IMG/VR virus record: IMGVR_UViG_3300043015_001152
Coordinates: 1 to 39,522 of that record
Length of the DNA: 39,522 nucleotides
Strand: one strand, 5' to 3'
Source of the DNA: a virus
How positions within the stretch are numbered: position 1 is the first letter of the stretch; each line of letters starts with the position of its first letter. Positions 7,509 through 17,072 of the stretch are shown piece after piece. A program made the position numbers and the translations under genes. The notes beneath the pieces are model-generated. The model had not been told where the DNA came from and did not search any database. It saw nothing but the letters and a program-made list of their open reading frames with translations.

Positions 7509-7867
7509 CGTGGGATTCAAGTGGCAATCAGGCGACTTTAGACACTTTAATGCGAACACCTGTCAAACATTTGTCTCCGCACTTAAAGAAAATGCTTGAG
7601 CAACTGAAAAAGCAAAAGCCGAATCTCACAGAAAAGACACAGGAATTATTAGGCGCTTTTTACAGATTAGATAGAGAGCGTGAGCGTGTAGGACAAATGG
7701 CAAGCCCGCAGCATATTAAGCAGAGTCAAATAATTGACTATATAAAAAATAACGGATCTCATGGGTTTGAAGGAGATTACTTTGAAAAGATTATTTTTGA
7801 AATTGACGAAGCGCACCTAAAAGCGTTTTACGAAAAGCAGAAACAGGAGGCCAAAAAGCATGGCTGA
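7047..7867 (+). CDS. Tail assembly chaperone, frameshifted long form (gpGT-like)
   Basis: A -1 slip on A AAA AAG (7496-7502) lets ribosomes continue in a frame that is open from 7502 to the stop at 7865-7867. The product is about 273 residues: 152 shared with the short form, then 121 in the -1 frame. The downstream part has an ATG at 7550, but with no ribosome site, so it is a frameshift extension rather than a separate gene. The extension is basic and helical (HLKKMLEQLKKQKPNL), ends in a charged tail, and overlaps the tape measure start by eight bases. This copies the lambda G/GT arrangement. Confidence 0.85.
7496..7502 (+). other. Programmed -1 frameshift site A AAA AAG
   Basis: The heptamer stands in the correct phase: the first A is the third base of CTA, then AAA AAG are read in frame 0. 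The zero-frame stop TAG follows one codon later, at 7506-7508. A weak GATT/AATC stem lies downstream at about 7513-7528; no strong stimulator is obvious. Confidence 0.85.
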
Positions 7868-10319
7868 TGAAAAGTATATACGAATTAGGATAGATGGCGG
7901 AAACTCACGTAGTACTGCTAGAAAAATCAATAATGATGTAAAAGGTATTGGCGTTAGTGCTGACGGTGCGAGTGATTCTATGATGAGGTTATCATCTGTT
8001 GCAAACGCCGTTATTACATCCCTGGCAACCGCTAAAGTAATACAGTACGCGGACGCATGGACCAACGTTAATAACAGGCTCAGGTCTGCAACAACAACAT
8101 CCAAAGAGTTTACGCTTGCTCAAGATGAAATTATAAGGATAGCTCAAAGGGCTGGTGTTGATCTAAATGGTGTTGCCGAGGCTTACTCTAGAATATCTCA
8201 AGCAACCGCTGAAATAGGTGTTTCACAGGAGCGTGTCATTGATGTTACTGAAAAACTAACTCTAGCATTAAAAGCTGGCGGAGCTACTGCGGCAGAAACA
8301 TCAAGCGTTATGATTCAGTTTGCGCAAGGTTTAGGCTCTGGTGCGTTGCAAGGCGATGAATTGAGATCAATCCTAGAGGCATCAATACCAATTACAAAGG
8401 CTTTATCTAAAGAATTTGGAGTTACAACTGGCGAGCTTAAAAAGCTAGGTTCAGAGGGTAAGTTAACCGCAGACAGGGTTGTTGATGCCATAGAAAACAT
8501 TGATGAAAAATCTCTAACTTTTACAAAAGACGTAACAAGCGGCTTTGTCGAAGTTAATAACGCGCTAACTGTTTACGTTGGTAAAATAGATGAAAGTCTT
8601 GGGGCATCTGAAAATCTTTACGGCGTATTGCGCGGACTATCTGAAAATATAGATGAAGTGGTTAGCGTTATTGGTGTATTTATACAGGTTGGAGCAACTG
8701 CCTATATAACAAACATGACCAAGGCGTTGATTGCCAATTCTGCGGCGTGGATAGCGACGCAATCTCAGGCTGCAAGGCATAGCGCAACTCTTTTAACTGC
8801 CGCTAGCGCAACTAGAACAACAGTAGCGGCAACTTGGGCGTTAACTTACTCACTGAGAGCTCTAAAAGCCGCATTGCCATTCGGTGCGATATTCCTTGGC
8901 TTGGAAGTTATGCAAAGAATGCTAACTGCAACTAATGATCAAATTGCAGCAAATGACAGGTACGCAGAAAGCACGAGAAAGCTAAACGCAAGGCTAGAGA
9001 CTAGAGCTGAAAAAGAGCGAGCTATTGCGCTGCGTACAGCGGCAGAAGTTAACGCAAGAAACCAAGATAAACTACTTAAACAACAAGCGTTAATTGATGC
9101 AGAGAGGCTAAAGCTTGAGCAAGCCAGCGCTGCAAAATCAGCAAAGCTGAGAGGTGAGGAATATGATGCGGCAAACGAATTAACGTTATTCCAGATAACA
9201 AAAACTCAAAACAGAATTAGAGTTATGGAAGAGGAAGCCAGAAGATTGCAGCGCATAGCTGATAAATCAAATCAAGCTTTCCTATCTATTCAAAACTCAA
9301 TTGGTGGTGAGACAACAAAAAGCGCTATAACAAGAGGTGCATTTGTTGATCCAAATCAGGCGGCAGGCGCTCAGCTAGATAGAGATTTGAACTCATTATT
9401 TGATGGTGAAAGAGAGGCAAACCCATCATCCGTAGATTCCGATTTCGAATCAAGAATAAATCGGGAAAAGCTATTAACTCAAGCGCTAGAGGATGAAGTT
9501 GAACTTAGAAGAGCTTTAGCCGCTGGGGAAGTTAATCAGCGTCAATTTGATGAGCAAAATGCTTTAAACCAAGTTTTTTATACTTATGAGCAAAAGCGAC
9601 AAGCAATAATCGAAAATGAGACCCTAAACGAAGAGCAAAGAAAGCAAATATTAGACTTGTATAGAGAGCAGGAAATACTAGCTGAACAGCAAAAGCTTGA
9701 TGCAATAACAAATGCAACCAAGAGCGCAACTGACGAAAGGCTCGCAATGCAGGAGGCTTATAATCAGTCGGTGCAGGCCCTGCAAATGCAAACATTCAGC
9801 AACGCAACGGCGCTGCTTAACTCATTAAATGCAGAGTCAAAAGTTGCTGCATTGGCTGGTATAGCAATTCAAACAGCTACAGCGTTTATAGCTAACAAGG
9901 CAGCAACAGCAAGCGCAGCAACACTTGCATATTCATCTCAGTTAATACCGGGCGACCCAACATCGCCAGTAAGGGCGGCGGCAGCGGCGGCAAAAGCCAC
10001 AACTCTCGGCTCCATCAATGGCGGTTTGATACTTGCGGCTGGTGCAGCTAAAGGCTTAGGCGCTCTAGGTGGTGGCGGTGGCGGCAGCCCATCAAGTGGT
10101 GGCGGCGGTGGTTCATCTCAATTCACGCCACAAAGATCGGTAACACAACAAACTGAAACACAAAAGCAAAAAAGAATTATTGACCTGAGAGGTTTTGAAA
10201 ATGGCGGCTATTTAACCAAGGGGCAATTAACTGAATTACTGCAAACTGATGATGATGTTATACTAGCTAGTAACAACGGTCAGAGTAACGCTCAGAGAAC
10301 AGGACTGATAAATGGCTGA
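7860..10319 (+). CDS. Tape measure protein
   Basis: An 819-residue protein that sets tail length and enters the cell envelope at infection. The N-terminal third matches the tape-measure N-terminal domain (KAGGATAAETSSVMIQFAQG and LRSILEASIPITKALS, about 140-190). Long helical, Arg/Lys/Glu-rich coiled-coil blocks lie at 370-480 and 510-640. Hydrophobic segments at about 330-350 and 660-700 could insert in membrane. A Gly-rich linker (about 737-765) precedes the C-terminal tail ENGGYLTKGQLTELLQTDDD. AGGAGG stands nine bases before ATG 7860. At 819 residues it would span roughly 120 nm if 1.5 angstrom per residue holds. Confidence 0.92.
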   Translation: MADEKYIRIRIDGGNSRSTARKINNDVKGIGVSADGASDSMMRLSSVANAVITSLATAKVIQYADAWTNVNNRLRSATTTSKEFTLAQDEIIRIAQRAGVDLNGVAEAYSRISQATAEIGVSQERVIDVTEKLTLALKAGGATAAETSSVMIQFAQGLGSGALQGDELRSILEASIPITKALSKEFGVTTGELKKLGSEGKLTADRVVDAIENIDEKSLTFTKDVTSGFVEVNNALTVYVGKIDESLGASENLYGVLRGLSENIDEVVSVIGVFIQVGATAYITNMTKALIANSAAWIATQSQAARHSATLLTAASATRTTVAATWALTYSLRALKAALPFGAIFLGLEVMQRMLTATNDQIAANDRYAESTRKLNARLETRAEKERAIALRTAAEVNARNQDKLLKQQALIDAERLKLEQASAAKSAKLRGEEYDAANELTLFQITKTQNRIRVMEEEARRLQRIADKSNQAFLSIQNSIGGETTKSAITRGAFVDPNQAAGAQLDRDLNSLFDGEREANPSSVDSDFESRINREKLLTQALEDEVELRRALAAGEVNQRQFDEQNALNQVFYTYEQKRQAIIENETLNEEQRKQILDLYREQEILAEQQKLDAITNATKSATDERLAMQEAYNQSVQALQMQTFSNATALLNSLNAESKVAALAGIAIQTATAFIANKAATASAATLAYSSQLIPGDPTSPVRAAAAAAKATTLGSINGGLILAAGAAKGLGALGGGGGGSPSSGGGGGSSQFTPQRSVTQQTETQKQKRIIDLRGFENGGYLTKGQLTELLQTDDDVILASNNGQSNAQRTGLING

Positions 10320-11187
10320 TAACTTATTTAACAATCTAATTGTAACCGACTCGGCGCAGAGTGCAGAAGTTGTACCGCTGAGTAATAACGTGTTTGTTCT
10401 TGGCGGTGATGGCGCCATCGGCGCTGGCGGTGTTTGCAAAAGCATAATCGGTTTTAGAAATTCAATTCTAACATCGACGGTAAGCGGTCAAAATGAAGAC
10501 GCAAATTACCCGTTTTCAAACTGCCTAGACTATCGAGATAATACGCAGTACAGCCCATCAATAACTAGCGGCTCAGTTGTTATTGAGTTTACTCAGACGG
10601 CCAATATTGATATTGACTATCTTGGTATCGCAATTCATAACGGGCGCACTGCTAACTTAGTAGGCTCTCTAGAGGTGCAAATTAATGGTGTATGGGAAGT
10701 TGTTGCGACATTTACGCCTATTGGTGACTTGAGAACAATCTGTGAAAAGTTTGATACGGTATCAAGTCGCAAGCAAAGATTAACACTTAACTTTGACTCC
10801 AAATTGTATATTGGCACTATCTACATGGGTAAGTCTTGGGAGTTTGCAAGAATGCCAAATGTTGGCTTTACTCCTGCAAATTCTAACAACATTGATGAGG
10901 TTGTTAATTTTCAATCTAACACAGGGCAATTTATAATTTCTAGACGCAAGCAAGTTGGTTACGCGCAATCTGGTGATTTTGATTTCATTGCGTTTGATGA
11001 CATCAATGTAAACTATATTGATTATATGCACCATGTAAAAGATGGTAAGCCCTTTTTTATGAAGTGGGATAGCGAAGCAAATCAAAATATTTTCGGGCAG
11101 CACGCAAACCCTAACAACTTGAGAGCACCGAGTTACACAAGCGCCAATACTGCCACTTTTAGCTTTGAAATGGTGGGGTATAACTAA
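10312..11187 (+). CDS. Tail tip protein, distal-tail-like
   Basis: A 291-residue protein overlapping the tape measure gene by eight bases and the hub gene by one. The middle (about 45-165) has a galactose-binding/discoidin-like pattern of beta strands: ANYPFSNCLDYRDNTQYSPS, GSVVIEFTQTANIDIDYLGI and a following strand with an aromatic turn. The C-terminal part ends in strands (TATFSFEMVGYN). Position directly after the tape measure fits a distal tail or tail-tip protein. A carbohydrate-binding role for the middle is inference from pattern. Confidence 0.65.
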   Translation: MADNLFNNLIVTDSAQSAEVVPLSNNVFVLGGDGAIGAGGVCKSIIGFRNSILTSTVSGQNEDANYPFSNCLDYRDNTQYSPSITSGSVVIEFTQTANIDIDYLGIAIHNGRTANLVGSLEVQINGVWEVVATFTPIGDLRTICEKFDTVSSRKQRLTLNFDSKLYIGTIYMGKSWEFARMPNVGFTPANSNNIDEVVNFQSNTGQFIISRRKQVGYAQSGDFDFIAFDDINVNYIDYMHHVKDGKPFFMKWDSEANQNIFGQHANPNNLRAPSYTSANTATFSFEMVGYN

Positions 11188-13775
11188 TGCCTTTTGATAA
11201 CAATAAAAGCTTACACGGCACAAAAGTCATTCAAGCTGTTGCTATTTATCCAAACGCTTGCAAGTACTCAACACCCGAAACTCTTGCGGCTGGTGAAGTT
11301 ATTTCTGGCGGTGATTACTCAGTCGCATACACAGGTAACATAACTGTATCTGGTGGCGATTTAACTATATTTACAGCGCAATCTAACGAGTATTTAAAAA
11401 TCGGCAATGAGCTAGCCAAATGCTCAGTAGTTAACGCTACAACTGTAAATATCACCTCAAGAGCGCAACTAGGGACCACGGCGGAAGATATAACCAACGG
11501 TCAATCTCTTAGGGTTTTGCATGGCGGTGAAGCTGATGGATCATGTCGTGGCTACCCAAAAAGGCCAGACGGAAAAGGCTGCTCTACTGATGATAGTTTT
11601 GACTCTGATGTAACTAGAGAGTTTTTGATAACCGATACTCAATTAGTTGCAGGTGAAATCTATTACAACGGACTGCGCTCAATAAGCCACAGCCCGACAC
11701 TTTTAAAGCCCGGCAATGAGATTGCCAAAAATGCGAGTGTTAGTGTAACTATAAACGACAATACTGATGACGATGTTTATTCAGTGCCATATTCAGCAGT
11801 TAGAAATAGCCGCTCAACTTACTTGCGTAAACTGCATGCTCGCACCGGTGGATATCTACGCAATCGCAAAATGATAGTTTACTCTGGCTTCACTTTTGGC
11901 AATACATTCGACCCTAACGAGTGTATATCTCGCGAATATATAATTGATGACTTTAATATCAGTAATGATGATGTTGTTACTATTCGCGGTGTTGACCCGC
12001 TTATTTTTACTGAGGAAGCAAAGGCAAAGACTCATGATGTTAGCGCCGGCGTATTGCTAGCTGATATTGATAACACATCAACTCAGATAACACTTAAAAA
12101 CTTTGTTGTTGGTGAGTACGGTGCCGATACTGAAAGCGGCACTGTTTTAATTGATAGTGAGCTAATTGATTATACTGTTAATGATTCTGCTACGGGAGTT
12201 TTAGATATCGTTAATCGCGCAGTTGCTGGAAGCACTCAAAAAGACCACAAAATAAACGCATCGGTTCAAAAGTGCCTAGTGTTAACCGACTTTAACCCAG
12301 TAACGGAAATAGTAAGCATTCTGCAAACGCGCACAAACATTGAAAGTAGATTTTATGATGATTACACGGCCGTCACTACTACTGTACCAAATAACAGCGG
12401 GACTGTTTACGTGCCAAAGCCTGAAAGCATTAAATCATTTATAAACACGATCATTAGGTCATGGGCTGAAAATAATATCAGCTTATATTTTGATGAGCTT
12501 GCCAAAAAGATACGCATTAAAGCGGTTGGAGACTTTGAGCAGCAACCGATAACAATTACAGACACAGATATTAAGCGTGACAGTGTGCGTATTGATAATA
12601 AGTATCAAGACCAAATTACTCGAGCATCAATCGGATTTGCCCCATTTGACGCAAGCAAAAAAGTTAACGATGAAAACAGCTCAATACTATTTCAATCAAT
12701 TAGCTTGCAAACTGAGTCAGTAGGCACTCTTGAGCCACAAGAGGATAAAACGTTTTACTCTAAATTCTTAACTTCTAGCGACACTGATGTAAGTATTGCG
12801 GTTGGTGGCGTGTCGCGCATTGCAAACGTAAACACTAAGCCACCGCAGGAATACACTTTCACTCTTGATTACGAGAGTTATGGCAATGTAACTGGCGGCA
12901 AGATTGAAGAAGGCGAGATAATAAACGTTAAGACTGAGCTATCAATTGACGATGACGGTCAGCCTATGTCTCAAAATCTTCAAATTCTCAGTATTAAGGA
13001 TGACATGAAGAACAAGCAGATTGAGGTTAAAGCTGTTACATATCAAGACATTATAAATGAAAATGACTTTGATTTTGTAATTAATGAAAATAAAGAAAAT
13101 TACGTTTTAAGTGATGATTTTGCACCAAATAATGCAGGTGAATACACAGTTTTTATAGCTTCAAACGTCACTATAGGCGCGACAAGTGTAAGTAATTACG
13201 CTTTTAATACAGGCTCTCAAAACACTGGCGTAACCCTAAAAATAATACACAGAGGTCAAGTTCTTGGCGCCGGCGGAAAAGGCGCGGAAGGTGTTAACGC
13301 TTTAGCTCCAAACGATGGAGATATTATACAAATTGACGGGGCGCAAGGTGGTGTTGGTGGTGATGCTTTAAACATCACAGTGCCTACTGTAATAGATGTG
13401 ACTCAGGGCGTAATATACTCAGGAGGCGGAGGATCTCCAAGCACCAATGCAGAAGCTATAAACTTTAGCGGCAATCTATCCGTTACAGCGAGTAACGGCG
13501 GTAGCGGTGGCCAAGGTTATGTGGGTGGCGGATTCGGAGGATTTGGAACATCAACAGCTGGCACACTGGTTGATATAGGTGTTAGCGGTGTTGCTGGCTC
13601 TCGCTCAGCACCTGGTAAAGTTGGCGACTTAGGTGGTGGTGCATGGGGTAGTAATTCAGATTCAAACCCACAAAGCGGAGAAGCCGGACAAGCTGGTTAT
13701 GCAATACGCTCAAACGGAAATAGTGTTACAATTATCGGCGACAATGACGCAACAATACGCGGAAAGAGAGATTAA
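11187..13775 (+). CDS. Tail hub/tip protein with Gly-rich C-terminal domain
   Basis: An 862-residue protein. Residues 1-640 look like a tail hub: beta-rich, with an early RGYPKRPDGKGCSTDD stretch like the cysteine-containing region of hub proteins that replace gp27-type modules (lambda L/I-like), then repeated strands. Residues about 690-862 form a distinct Gly-rich domain with runs such as GGGGSPST, GGSGGQGYVGGGFGGFG and GDLGGGAWGS, ending NDATIRGKRD. That pattern is known from glycine-rich tip adhesins, in which polyglycine-II helices display receptor-binding loops. So this protein probably carries a receptor-binding tip. It is followed by the tailspike after three bases. Confidence 0.75.
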   Translation: MPFDNNKSLHGTKVIQAVAIYPNACKYSTPETLAAGEVISGGDYSVAYTGNITVSGGDLTIFTAQSNEYLKIGNELAKCSVVNATTVNITSRAQLGTTAEDITNGQSLRVLHGGEADGSCRGYPKRPDGKGCSTDDSFDSDVTREFLITDTQLVAGEIYYNGLRSISHSPTLLKPGNEIAKNASVSVTINDNTDDDVYSVPYSAVRNSRSTYLRKLHARTGGYLRNRKMIVYSGFTFGNTFDPNECISREYIIDDFNISNDDVVTIRGVDPLIFTEEAKAKTHDVSAGVLLADIDNTSTQITLKNFVVGEYGADTESGTVLIDSELIDYTVNDSATGVLDIVNRAVAGSTQKDHKINASVQKCLVLTDFNPVTEIVSILQTRTNIESRFYDDYTAVTTTVPNNSGTVYVPKPESIKSFINTIIRSWAENNISLYFDELAKKIRIKAVGDFEQQPITITDTDIKRDSVRIDNKYQDQITRASIGFAPFDASKKVNDENSSILFQSISLQTESVGTLEPQEDKTFYSKFLTSSDTDVSIAVGGVSRIANVNTKPPQEYTFTLDYESYGNVTGGKIEEGEIINVKTELSIDDDGQPMSQNLQILSIKDDMKNKQIEVKAVTYQDIINENDFDFVINENKENYVLSDDFAPNNAGEYTVFIASNVTIGATSVSNYAFNTGSQNTGVTLKIIHRGQVLGAGGKGAEGVNALAPNDGDIIQIDGAQGGVGGDALNITVPTVIDVTQGVIYSGGGGSPSTNAEAINFSGNLSVTASNGGSGGQGYVGGGFGGFGTSTAGTLVDIGVSGVAGSRSAPGKVGDLGGGAWGSNSDSNPQSGEAGQAGYAIRSNGNSVTIIGDNDATIRGKRD

Positions 13776-13778
13776 AAT

Positions 13779-15947
13779 ATGGCATTACAATCATTTACCA
13801 TAACCATAGGCGCGCTAACTGATGCGGGTAACAATGGCAAAAACTATGTAAACAATCAACCTGTTTACATTAAAAGCACAAACGGCACGCTTGCAAATAT
13901 CTACAGAGATTTAGCTGGCACATCACCAATTACGCAAGACGGCATTGCAAACGTAACTGATAATCGCGGTCAATTTACATTTTTTGTTGAAGCTGGCGAT
14001 TACAATGCAGAGTATCAAAGCCAAGTCACACCGATTACTGTTGTTGGTGCTGATTACTTCAACAGTAGAATTGATGAAACCGTAAACCAAATAATTATAG
14101 ATTTATCCACCTCTCGCGGATTTAGAGTTCGAGGTACTTTTGCGGCTGGCTTTACTTACGAGCTACCTAATGATGTTGGTTTAGATGCGAGTGGCAACGC
14201 GTGGGTTTATACTGATGTTGAAGCCTTGCCTTTTACTGTACCTGCCGCTACATCTCCAAGCTTTCCGACTTATACGCAAGTAACCTTTAATCAAGCGTCT
14301 AATATTAGCTACACTGAAAATTCCAATGTTGAAAACGCATTGAGGAAACGTGCAGGTTATTACACGCTAGCAGAGGCGCAAGCTTTAACGCTAGAGATTG
14401 GTCAAAGTGTATTCATAACTGACTATGAGGATGCAAAATATACTTGCGTTGATGTATCTGATGTTGGTGGATGGTATTTATCTGGCAGCACGTCAAAGCT
14501 AAGATTACAACTTAATGTTGCAGTTGTTAGACCTAACTTAAAATGGTTCGGTGTACTACAGGACGGAACAGATCAGACAACTACAGTACAAGATGCTGTA
14601 AACTGGCTCTTTGACAACGATTATCACGAGTGCACCATGCCGCGAGGTGATACTCGTACTGGGCAGGTTTTTTATCCATGCGCAGCAACCACTGCTGACG
14701 CTGGTTTCAGAGTCTATGGTTGTGGTGTTGGTATAACCAGAATTTTAGGTACAGCATCTAGCCCTGTTACATTAAAAAGGCGATCTGGTAGCGGTGATGC
14801 GTTAAGATTCGGAATGTATCATCTAACAGTTGTTGCTAGTGGAGGCAAGCATGACCACGGAATTTACTCTCCGGATGGGATGGCTTATTGCGAGCTAGAT
14901 GATTTGCACGTCCTTGGATTTAAAAATAATTTAAGGTTCCCTGCCAACACATATATAAATAGATTTACTAGGTTGTTTTTATCTGGCGCTCCAGAAGTCG
15001 GTTTTAATATGGCGGGAGGTAGTGGAACTACAAACTTCTTTGACAACATATTTGTTTTTGGTGCAACTGTATCAGCGTATGATTTAACTGGTACTTATTC
15101 AACAATAGGCAGTCTTGCTGCTGACAATTGCTCAGGAACTCAAGTTTACAGGTTTAACTTTTTTTCTGGTACAGCATCAAGTATCGGTAGCGAATCAAAT
15201 GATGCTCAGAGCGTCTTAAATGTATTGAACTCCAATTTATCTGTTGATTATCTACTTTCGTTCCGCAATCAAATGGATAACACCACAGGCAAGGGTAGGG
15301 TTTTAGTAGGCTCAGGCTCTACAGTTGAACTTGATAGATACGTTGTTACACAGGCTGCTCAGTTTAATGCCGCATTCGCACCGATAGATATGCTAGACGG
15401 CAAGGTAAAGGTTGGACAATCGTCTTGGAATCTAGTTTCATTTACTGGCGAGCCTGATGGCACTACCGACACAGAAGGTTATATAATTTCATCTGACGAC
15501 TCGACAGGTATAGCTGTGTCAAATGACGGTACTCGACGTGCTTACATCGGGATGGATAGGGGCAGAACTAGGTTTTCAGAGTCAGACCCAAGAATAAACG
15601 GGACGTTAGCAGTACCAAAGGCGATCTTTATGGATGCTGTTGGTCAACCTCGTTTCGATAGTGATGGTAACGATTATAGATTCGGGCGACCTGCAAGAGT
15701 CGGTGACTGGTTTATGGAATCAGACCCACTATCTAACCGTATAGCTGCTATGGTTATTACTGAAACGGGTAACGACCTAAATGCCTGCAAATGGAAAAAC
15801 ATTATATTCGAGCAGAAAGGCACTACTGCTGAAAGGCCATCATCGCCAAGGACGGGGGAACATTACTATGATACAACGCTTGGTCGTCCAATTTGGTACT
15901 CAACTTTAAACTCTCGATGGGAGTTTGCTGACGGAACCGCTGCATAA
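13779..15947 (+). CDS. Tailspike, right-handed beta-helix
   Basis: A 722-residue protein. Residues 1-150 are an N-terminal attachment region with Ig-like strands (GQFTFFVEAGDYNAEYQS). FGVLQDGTDQTTTVQDAVNW (about 258-277) is the typical opening of a pectate-lyase-like beta-helix, which then runs to about residue 530 with repeated short strands. The C-terminal portion ends with the common fibre motif ERPSSPRTGEHYYDTTLG and RPIWYSTLNSRWEFADG. Such proteins bind and often cut capsular or O-antigen sugars; no catalytic residues can be assigned from sequence alone. ATG 13779 follows three bases after the hub gene, without a strong ribosome site. Confidence 0.85.
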   Translation: MALQSFTITIGALTDAGNNGKNYVNNQPVYIKSTNGTLANIYRDLAGTSPITQDGIANVTDNRGQFTFFVEAGDYNAEYQSQVTPITVVGADYFNSRIDETVNQIIIDLSTSRGFRVRGTFAAGFTYELPNDVGLDASGNAWVYTDVEALPFTVPAATSPSFPTYTQVTFNQASNISYTENSNVENALRKRAGYYTLAEAQALTLEIGQSVFITDYEDAKYTCVDVSDVGGWYLSGSTSKLRLQLNVAVVRPNLKWFGVLQDGTDQTTTVQDAVNWLFDNDYHECTMPRGDTRTGQVFYPCAATTADAGFRVYGCGVGITRILGTASSPVTLKRRSGSGDALRFGMYHLTVVASGGKHDHGIYSPDGMAYCELDDLHVLGFKNNLRFPANTYINRFTRLFLSGAPEVGFNMAGGSGTTNFFDNIFVFGATVSAYDLTGTYSTIGSLAADNCSGTQVYRFNFFSGTASSIGSESNDAQSVLNVLNSNLSVDYLLSFRNQMDNTTGKGRVLVGSGSTVELDRYVVTQAAQFNAAFAPIDMLDGKVKVGQSSWNLVSFTGEPDGTTDTEGYIISSDDSTGIAVSNDGTRRAYIGMDRGRTRFSESDPRINGTLAVPKAIFMDAVGQPRFDSDGNDYRFGRPARVGDWFMESDPLSNRIAAMVITETGNDLNACKWKNIIFEQKGTTAERPSSPRTGEHYYDTTLGRPIWYSTLNSRWEFADGTAA

Positions 15948-15951
15948 AAAA

Positions 15952-15972
15952 AAGCCGCATTAATTGCGGCTT
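15952..15972. terminator. Bidirectional terminator between tailspike and lysis operon
   Basis: AAGCCGCA and TGCGGCTT pair perfectly around TTAAT, with A-rich sequence before and T-rich after. It ends the rightward tail transcript and the leftward lysis transcript. Confidence 0.88.
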
Positions 15973-16040
15973 CTTTCTATCTTGCTTGAGTTGTAACAAA
16001 ACAAAGCTGTCACGGTTAAATAAATAATTACATAAATCAT
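15960..16040 (-). CDS. 26-residue single-TM peptide at end of lysis operon
   Basis: ATG 16040 has AAGGAA six bases upstream, stronger than for many genes here. The peptide is one membrane segment (MIYVIIYLTVTALFCY) with a short basic tail (NSSKIERSRN). The stop lies in the terminator stem. It is the last gene of the leftward lysis operon and could be a small lysis helper. Short length keeps the call tentative. Confidence 0.5.
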   Translation of the reverse strand: MIYVIIYLTVTALFCYNSSKIERSRN

Positions 16041-16049
16041 TTTGATTCC

Positions 16050-16109
16050 TTATTTTTTAATCCAATCTTTTAACTTGCTTCCAATTGTTGATCCAAAGCG
16101 GTAATTCAT
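16050..16109 (-). CDS. Possible 19-residue amphipathic peptide
   Basis: MNYRFGSTIGSKLKDWIKK lies between the holin and the 26-residue peptide. It is basic with an amphipathic pattern. The ribosome site is weak (AAGG 13 bases away), so it may be leader sequence only. Confidence 0.3.
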   Translation of the reverse strand: MNYRFGSTIGSKLKDWIKK

Positions 16110-16115
16110 TACTTG

Positions 16116-16499
16116 CTAATTACCTTTCTTTACATTGTAAAAATTAACCCCAAAACTTGCGCCGATAATCATGCCGAAAGCCGTGGTTATCGGAGCAAAC
16201 AATTCACCAAGCTTTTGAGTAACTGCGGCAACTTGCTCAGGAGTTTGACCGCTTGGTACGAATCCAAAAAACTCGCATACTAGCAAACCAAGCATAGTAA
16301 AAAGATAAACTCCATAAAAGAAAGTTACACATCGACTTAACTGGCGGCGCATGATGCCGTTAGGGTCTAAAACCTTTAACATTAGCGTTTGCGCTTCTGC
16401 CGACTCTTTTTTAGTCTCAATCATTTCAGTCGCTATGTTTTCAACGGTGCTAAAAAATCCGCCAGTGAAAATTGCTTTTATTCCTGCCAATAAACTCAT
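16116..16499 (-). CDS. Holin, three-TM type
   Basis: A 127-residue membrane protein that would form the hole through which endolysin leaves the cytoplasm. DPNGIMRRQLSRCVTFFYGV (about 45-64) resembles the DPxxxxSRR..P motif of three-TM holins first described for gene transfer agents. Hydrophobic segments lie at about 58-78 and 98-120, with a shorter N-terminal one near 2-16. It overlaps the upstream membrane gene by three bases (ATGA) and belongs to the endolysin operon. Confidence 0.78.
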   Translation of the reverse strand: MSLLAGIKAIFTGGFFSTVENIATEMIETKKESAEAQTLMLKVLDPNGIMRRQLSRCVTFFYGVYLFTMLGLLVCEFFGFVPSGQTPEQVAAVTQKLGELFAPITTAFGMIIGASFGVNFYNVKKGN

Positions 16500-16678
16500 T
16501 GCGTCAACCTCGCTATTACTGCGATTGATAATAAAAAGAGCATAACAAAACAGTAAAAATTAAGCTCAGTTATCTTCTTTCTTAGTTTAATATTTTCTTT
16601 AACTAGAGCGTGAGAGTCATGAGGGTTACACTCGCATTGCTCCGTTTCTTGCTCTTGATTGTCTATATGGGCTGTCAT
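16496..16678 (-). CDS. Tail-anchored membrane protein in lysis cassette
   Basis: A 60-residue protein between endolysin and holin. ATG 16678 is chosen because GAGTTGAGTG lies upstream; a GTG at 16687 is also in frame. The N-terminal half is acidic and contains CECNPHDSH, a cluster of two Cys and two His that could bind metal. A charged helix (ALVKENIKLRKKITELN) is followed by a C-terminal TM segment (FYCFVMLFLLSIAVIARL). This topology is unlike Rz spanins, which begin with the TM. An antiholin or regulator is possible. Confidence 0.65.
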   Translation of the reverse strand: MTAHIDNQEQETEQCECNPHDSHALVKENIKLRKKITELNFYCFVMLFLLSIAVIARLTQ

Positions 16679-16679
16679 A

Positions 16680-17072
16680 TTAATCACTCAACTCAAAATG
16701 CGGCATATCAACAAAATTACACCAGTGACCGCCCCACTCAAGTTTATAACCAAGAGTAGATGCAGCTTGAAGCATTGCGCAAGCTACCATAGCTAAATGC
16801 TCGCGCTCCCAACTTGCTTTACCACTTACAAAAGCATAAACGTCTAGCGCTTTACCTGTTTGGTGAAAGCTCTTTTTCTTATAACCATCAAGTTGAGATT
16901 TTCCGCCGTGATAAAGCCTGTTCTGCTCCTCTGCGGTTCTAAGTCCGCCGTTTGATGGTATACCAAAGTCAACCTTGCTTATTGATAAAGCTACACCTGC
17001 TATCTCTTGCAATCTTTTATCAACGGTTCTTAGCCTGTTTTTACTGGCGATTCCAAATTTAAAGTTACTCAC
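16680..17072 (-). CDS. Endolysin, M15 peptidase (L-Ala-D-Glu/VanY-type)
   Basis: A 130-residue peptidoglycan hydrolase of the M15C family. SFHQTGKALDVY gives the zinc ligands His70 and Asp77, and VDMPHFEL gives His125; EWGGHW (112-117) is the usual preceding motif with the catalytic Glu/Asp region. It should cut the peptide stem of the cell wall. There is no signal peptide, so the holin is needed. GTG 17072 is used, with AAGGGG upstream. It overlaps the end of the reading frame 17065-17218. Confidence 0.9.
   Translation of the reverse strand: MSNFKFGIASKNRLRTVDKRLQEIAGVALSISKVDFGIPSNGGLRTAEEQNRLYHGGKSQLDGYKKKSFHQTGKALDVYAFVSGKASWEREHLAMVACAMLQAASTLGYKLEWGGHWCNFVDMPHFELSD

Noticed and set aside
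7550-7867. Independent gene starting at ATG 7550
   Set aside because: No ribosome site, and the frame is open upstream into the slip site; better explained as the frameshift extension.
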